From positions 1 to 8,811 of the forward strand of contig JAHQWS010000065.1 in NCBI GenBank assembly GCA_029856295.1: a stretch of DNA of 8,811 nt, in the 5' to 3' direction. The notes under the pieces were generated by a model. That model was not told where the DNA came from and did no database searches. It saw only the letters and a list, made by a program, of their open reading frames with translations. The DNA comes from Promethearchaeia archaeon. GTDB taxonomy: Archaea > Asgardarchaeota > Lokiarchaeia > Sigyniarchaeales > SOKP01. Positions 6,163-8,811 of this stretch are shown here, in pieces (the stretch's first letter is position 1; the number at the start of each line of letters is the position of its first letter). Both the position numbers and the translations under genes were made by a program.

Positions 6163-6996
6163 TTAAACGATTATTTTTCGTTCGATTTCCATAGTCTCTA
6201 AGTCAATAAGAGCGTAGACCAGATATTTTTCATGATATTGAGACTGGCCCGGCTGAACGCATAATGTTCTTCCTAATTTAGTATACCATTTACCGGAGAC
6301 TTCAAAAGATTCATGAATGTGTCCATGGAAAGATAATAACGGCTGATTTTTTTTTAAAAATTCGTACACGGCTTTTGAACCTACTTTCCTCCCATCATGA
6401 CAAACATCCAAAAAAAGATTTGATGGAGGCGTATGAATGATATATATAGCATTTTCCATAGCGGAAGGTCTCACCAAATTATTCATTTCTTCCTCGATTG
6501 TAGGTAATGTATCAACATAGGAAAACCAATCATCAATCTTTTCCCAACCGTTGGATCTAGATACGACTGGTTTTCCAAACTGTTTTGGAAATTCAAATTC
6601 TTTGGTGTCTTTTCGCGCCCTATCTTTAAGCGCGAACGGTAAATCCGGCACCAAATTCATCCCGATGATTTCATAATTATTGATTTCAAATTTTCGGGAA
6701 TTTATATTGATTATAAAATCATATTTATCACATATGCTCTGAAAAAAATCGTCGAATTTCTGCAGATCATCATTCCCTAACATTGTAATATAATAAATGC
6801 TTTCGGAATTGAAATTTGAGAAATATTCATCAAGAAAATTAATAATGAATTTATCTTGGTTCAAAATATTTCCCTTTAAAGGAAGCATATCTCCACCATT
6901 AATCACCATATCAACATTCATCAATTGAGCTTCCTTATAAATTCGCTCATATTTCCATTCTGAACCGTGTATATCTGTGGCGTATAAAATTTTCAT
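6163..6996 (-). CDS. calcineurin-like metallophosphoesterase
   Basis: A 277-residue cytosolic protein (no signal peptide or membrane segment) with the two-metal phosphoesterase signature in order: DIH (Asp8, His10), GGD (Asp36), GNDD (Asn75, Asp76), IIHTPP (His188) and GHIHES (His226, His228). Such enzymes hydrolyse phosphomonoesters or diesters; the substrate cannot be read from the sequence. The third motif is GNDD where the family's usual form is GNH(D/E); the lost His is the transition-state-stabilising residue in many members, though GN-D variants exist. An insertion at about 125-180 (charged, rich in Lys and Glu) before the His188 motif may shape substrate choice. The start ATG 6996 is backed by a TATA-like element and a palindrome at 7018-7036. 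It is on the same strand as the nucleotidase, 139 bases apart, so co-transcription is possible but unproved. Confidence 0.9.
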   Translation of the reverse strand: MKILYATDIHGSEWKYERIYKEAQLMNVDMVINGGDMLPLKGNILNQDKFIINFLDEYFSNFNSESIYYITMLGNDDLQKFDDFFQSICDKYDFIININSRKFEINNYEIIGMNLVPDLPFALKDRARKDTKEFEFPKQFGKPVVSRSNGWEKIDDWFSYVDTLPTIEEEMNNLVRPSAMENAIYIIHTPPSNLFLDVCHDGRKVGSKAVYEFLKKNQPLLSFHGHIHESFEVSGKWYTKLGRTLCVQPGQSQYHEKYLVYALIDLETMEIERKIIV

Positions 6997-7017
6997 TTAT
7001 AAATCCCGAAATTAAAG

Positions 7018-7036
7018 TATTAAATACAATATTGTA
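7018..7036 (-). promoter_or_regulatory. promoter/operator candidate of the phosphoesterase
   Basis: On the minus strand TATTTAATA (7018-7026) lies 21 to 30 bases before the ATG, the place of an archaeal TATA box for a leaderless transcript. It overlaps the perfect 12-bp palindrome TACAATATTGTA (7025-7036). A palindrome touching the TATA box is a typical repressor site, but in AT-rich DNA this may be chance. Confidence 0.35.
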
Positions 7037-7070
7037 ATTGTCAAATCCCCTTAAAATTTTGGTTTCTTTC

Positions 7071-7199
7071 CTATGAAAAGGGGGTAATGCCCAGTCCAGT
7101 ATTGCTAGGATTAGAATTATTCCCGAATCTTAGTTGGTCAGTTTCCAATCCAATTTTATTTAAGAAATTGAGGGTAAATTTCATTTTCTCAACAGTGTT
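7071..7199 (-). pseudogene. possible remnant of an MvhD-like iron-sulfur protein C-terminus
   Basis: Between a TAG at 7200-7202 and a TAG at 7071-7073, the minus strand reads N-T-V-E-K-M-K-F-T-L-N-F-L-N-K-I-G-L-E-T-D-Q-L-R-F and then an Asn/Ser/Pro-rich tail. The first part resembles the segment after the last cysteines in MvhD/F420-non-reducing hydrogenase iron-sulfur subunit D proteins (R-V-E-K-x-K-x-L-L-x-x-I-G-x-x-x-x-R-x-R). The upstream CDGCH-type cysteine part and the following S-A-x-E-G motif are absent, so it would be a broken fragment. An ATG at 7184 would give a 37-residue peptide instead. The likeness is from memory and short, so it may be chance. Confidence 0.25.
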
Positions 7200-7395
7200 C
7201 TAAAATTCTTTTTCTTTTTTAATGGTTTAAGCAAAATATAATAATTGTTAATAGACTTATATGGACAAACGGGAAATAAATTAAGAATTAAAAGAAGCAG
7301 TTGTTTATTTTTTATGGTTTATAAACTATAGATATAATAAAAACAAATAATTCAGTAAAATAATAAGAAAGCAAAAATATATGTAGAAGAGAATA

Positions 7396-7752
7396 ATGAA
7401 AGCAATCGGAATTGTCATGCTATATGACAGGCGGGTTGGAGATCCCCAAGAAGTTTCTAAAACTTTTTTTGGAGAAAATTTTTCAATAGTTACAGAAGGT
7501 CTTGTATCTCAGAAGTTGATTGATTTAATTCAATTAAAAAATATTTTAGATTCAAAGTCAATTTACTGGGGTGCTATACGGGAGAATTTTGAAAAATTCT
7601 TAGAAGAAGATGAGGCGATTGGTCGCCTCGCGTGGAAAGTCTTTAATGATAAATCTGGTAAAGAAGCCTCTGATGAAGTAAAGAGTTTAGTCTACGATGG
7701 ATCGAAAGCACCATGGAAGTTTACCTTAATGGCATGTGTTCTATATGAATAG
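7396..7752 (+). CDS. hypothetical protein, 118 residues
   Basis: I do not recognise this protein. It is small and soluble-looking, acidic to neutral, with no signal peptide, transmembrane segment or cysteine cluster (one Cys, at 114). The predicted course is a strand (KAIGIVMLY, 2-10), helices around 37-52 and 60-85 (including ENFEKFLEEDEAIGRLAWKVF), and a hydrophobic end with strand character (FTLMACVLYE, 109-118). Start and end strands framing a helical middle suggest a compact alpha/beta domain. The coding look (balanced codons, charged residues in helical spacing, a terminator-like hairpin right after the stop) supports a real gene. It stands alone between an empty 399-bp gap and a convergent kinase gene, and its TAG stop is shared only with the kinase here. 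No clear Shine-Dalgarno precedes ATG 7396 (GTAGAAGAG is a weak candidate). Confidence 0.7.
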   Translation: MKAIGIVMLYDRRVGDPQEVSKTFFGENFSIVTEGLVSQKLIDLIQLKNILDSKSIYWGAIRENFEKFLEEDEAIGRLAWKVFNDKSGKEASDEVKSLVYDGSKAPWKFTLMACVLYE

Positions 7753-7755
7753 AAG

Positions 7756-7799
7756 ATACAGTCTACTGTATTGTAAATGAGGATTAAAGAGGTTTTTTT
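7756..7799 (+). terminator. hairpin plus T7 terminator after the 118-residue protein gene
   Basis: ATACAGT (7756-7762) and ACTGTAT (7765-7771) form a near-perfect palindrome 3 bases after the stop, able to fold as a 6-bp stem with a 4-base loop. A T7 tract follows at 7793-7799. The T tract alone fits archaeal termination; the palindrome could instead be a protein-binding site. Confidence 0.5.
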
Positions 7800-7824
7800 A
7801 TTCAATTAAAATTTTATTTTTATA

Positions 7825-8811
7825 CTATTTTTCAGTCAATTTATTTGAGAAAAATATGAATGATCTTTTCTCTTGTGATTGCTGTTTAAGTTTAATTTCG
7901 AGATTAGTTAATTTTAGAAGCCAAAAGAGCGAATAGATTTCGATTTTTGTCTCAAAATCCTTATCTACTTTATGATATTTATTATATCCTTGATAAAATG
8001 CTCTATCAAGTTCGGGTTGATTGAGAAATTCTAAATCCCAATGTTTGATTTTGACAAAGTCTTCCGCTTTGACACCTATACCCCAGTTATCAAAATCGAT
8101 TATTCCATTTATTTTAATGGAACTTATATCATCTTTTACAATAATATTTTTACTATGAAAATCATTATGTAAGAGAACTGCCTCATTTTCTTCTTCAATT
8201 AACGTCTCATTATCTTTAAAGAACTCCGTCATTTCTTCAATGTCATTAAGTTTATTTTTTTTAGCCTCTTGAATTTCTATATTTAGCCTTTTATGAAATA
8301 TTTCAGTCCAAGTCTTTTCATTCTTTTTCCCAATTTCATAAACATTCTCATAAAAAGAACTAAATTTGATTTTATGTAATTTTCCTAAGAATTCACCTAA
8401 ATTTCCAAATAAATTTATGAATTTTGACGTACTTAATTCAAGGTTAAAATCTTCGATTATGTTCTGCTCTAATATTTTATGTAACGGTTTTCCGTGAATA
8501 TATTGTTGCACTGTAAATAGATAGGGGATTAATTTTTTGGATTCATCATAGTATATTAAATTACCTACTGGTATGACTGGTGGATTCTGTTTATCAAAGA
8601 AATAATTCCCTGCTGGAGAATGTAGTAGCTCTTTTATTTTTTCTTCGAGTTTAGAGGAAAACGGGTATAAAGTTCCATCTAAAAGGGGGAATAAAACTTT
8701 TTCTTTTACGATATTTTCATATTGAAATGTTTTAGACGTCCGAAATCTAAATATTAATTGTGAATTTTCAAAATTGACTCTATAAATAGTATTAGTTTGA
8801 CCCTCTAAAGG
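7825..8811 (-). CDS. aminoglycoside-phosphotransferase-fold kinase (N-terminus beyond window)
   Basis: The frame is open from the right edge to TAG 7825-7827 and gives 328 residues. A GTG at 8511 could be taken as a start but is an internal Val: the 100 residues before it form the N-lobe of the kinase. That N-lobe shows L-E-G-Q-T-N-T-I-Y-R-V (2-12, nucleotide loop), a strand LIFRFR (19-24) and helix Glu37, then the hinge-like QQYIHGKPL (102-110). The C-lobe has the catalytic loop LLHNDFHSKNIIV with Asp217 and Asn222 (Asp codon at 8161-8163), and GIIDFDNWGIG with metal-binding Asp239. Family members (APH, choline/ethanolamine kinase, homoserine kinase II, fructosamine kinase) phosphorylate hydroxyl groups on small molecules; which substrate is used cannot be told. 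HND replaces the common HGD. About 10-30 N-terminal residues are probably missing. Convergent with the 118-residue gene. Confidence 0.85.
   Translation of the reverse strand, partial: PLEGQTNTIYRVNFENSQLIFRFRTSKTFQYENIVKEKVLFPLLDGTLYPFSSKLEEKIKELLHSPAGNYFFDKQNPPVIPVGNLIYYDESKKLIPYLFTVQQYIHGKPLHKILEQNIIEDFNLELSTSKFINLFGNLGEFLGKLHKIKFSSFYENVYEIGKKNEKTWTEIFHKRLNIEIQEAKKNKLNDIEEMTEFFKDNETLIEEENEAVLLHNDFHSKNIIVKDDISSIKINGIIDFDNWGIGVKAEDFVKIKHWDLEFLNQPELDRAFYQGYNKYHKVDKDFETKIEIYSLFWLLKLTNLEIKLKQQSQEKRSFIFFSNKLTEK

Larger units (their letters stand above)
6997..7395. other. 399-bp stretch without an intact gene
   Basis: The stretch holds the phosphoesterase promoter (7018-7036), a hairpin of CCCCTT 7047-7052 with AAGGGG 7078-7083, a second hairpin CTAGGATT 7105-7112 with AATCTTAG 7126-7133 (8 pairs including one G-U, 13-base loop), and a short minus-strand frame (7071-7199) described separately. 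The rest (7200-7395) is very AT-rich and includes the leader of the gene at 7396. I see no tRNA T-arm or other RNA gene signature. Confidence 0.5.

Noticed and set aside
7081..7160. A tRNA-like fold in the gap
   Set aside because: Several short stems occur, but no T-arm GGTTCGAATC-type sequence, no anticodon arm in register and no acceptor stem could be found.
7825..8511. A 228-residue kinase gene starting at GTG 8511
   Set aside because: The frame is open to the right edge and the 100 residues before the GTG form a convincing kinase N-lobe (G-Q-T-N loop, RFR strand), so the gene is larger and cut by the window.
1..8811. A novel multi-gene defence or mobile system
   Set aside because: Genes are in alternating orientation, each belongs to a separate metabolic, repair or regulatory family, and no integrase, transposase, toxin-antitoxin pair, CRISPR array or terminal repeats were found.

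Overview
The window is AT-rich (about one third G+C by eye) and looks archaeal. The support is a Dpo4/DinB-type polymerase with a degenerate PCNA-binding C-terminal tail, a NikR/CopG-type ribbon-helix-helix regulator, few Shine-Dalgarno sequences, and a bisphosphate nucleotidase closer in its motifs to eukaryotic HAL2/SAL1 than to short bacterial CysQ. The mix fits a mesophilic archaeon, possibly of the Asgard/Lokiarchaeia type, but no marker gene here fixes the lineage.

Left part (1-3820): a NikR-like regulator, cut by the window edge, diverges from a GPH-type (MelB-like) sugar:cation symporter. The symporter converges on a FucA-like class II aldolase. The aldolase in turn diverges from a URO-D/MtaA-fold methyltransferase-like gene that is interrupted by a one-base deletion in a G run at 3167-3170. 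A symporter, an aldolase and a URO-D-fold enzyme side by side suggest sugar or sugar-derivative catabolism, but strand switches show they are not one operon.

Middle (3821-6996): dinB (DNA polymerase IV type) is preceded by a compact set of repeats: a 14-bp palindrome and two tandem 12-mers. It converges on a HAL2-like 3'(2'),5'-bisphosphate nucleotidase/inositol-phosphatase-fold gene. Next comes a calcineurin-like metallophosphoesterase on the same (minus) strand, separated by a 139-bp gap.

Right part (6997-8811): a 399-bp stretch without an intact gene holds two possible hairpins and, on the minus strand, a short degraded-looking reading frame that resembles the C-terminal part of MvhD-type iron-sulfur proteins. 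Then come an unrecognised 118-residue protein with a terminator-like hairpin, and an aminoglycoside-phosphotransferase-fold kinase. The kinase reads in from the right edge, so it is longer than the ATG/GTG-bounded frame suggests.

I see no rRNA, tRNA, CRISPR array, insertion sequence or defence cassette, and no clear novel multi-gene system. The most useful items are the frameshifted URO-D gene, the regulator lacking nickel ligands, the dinB upstream repeats and the possible MvhD remnant.
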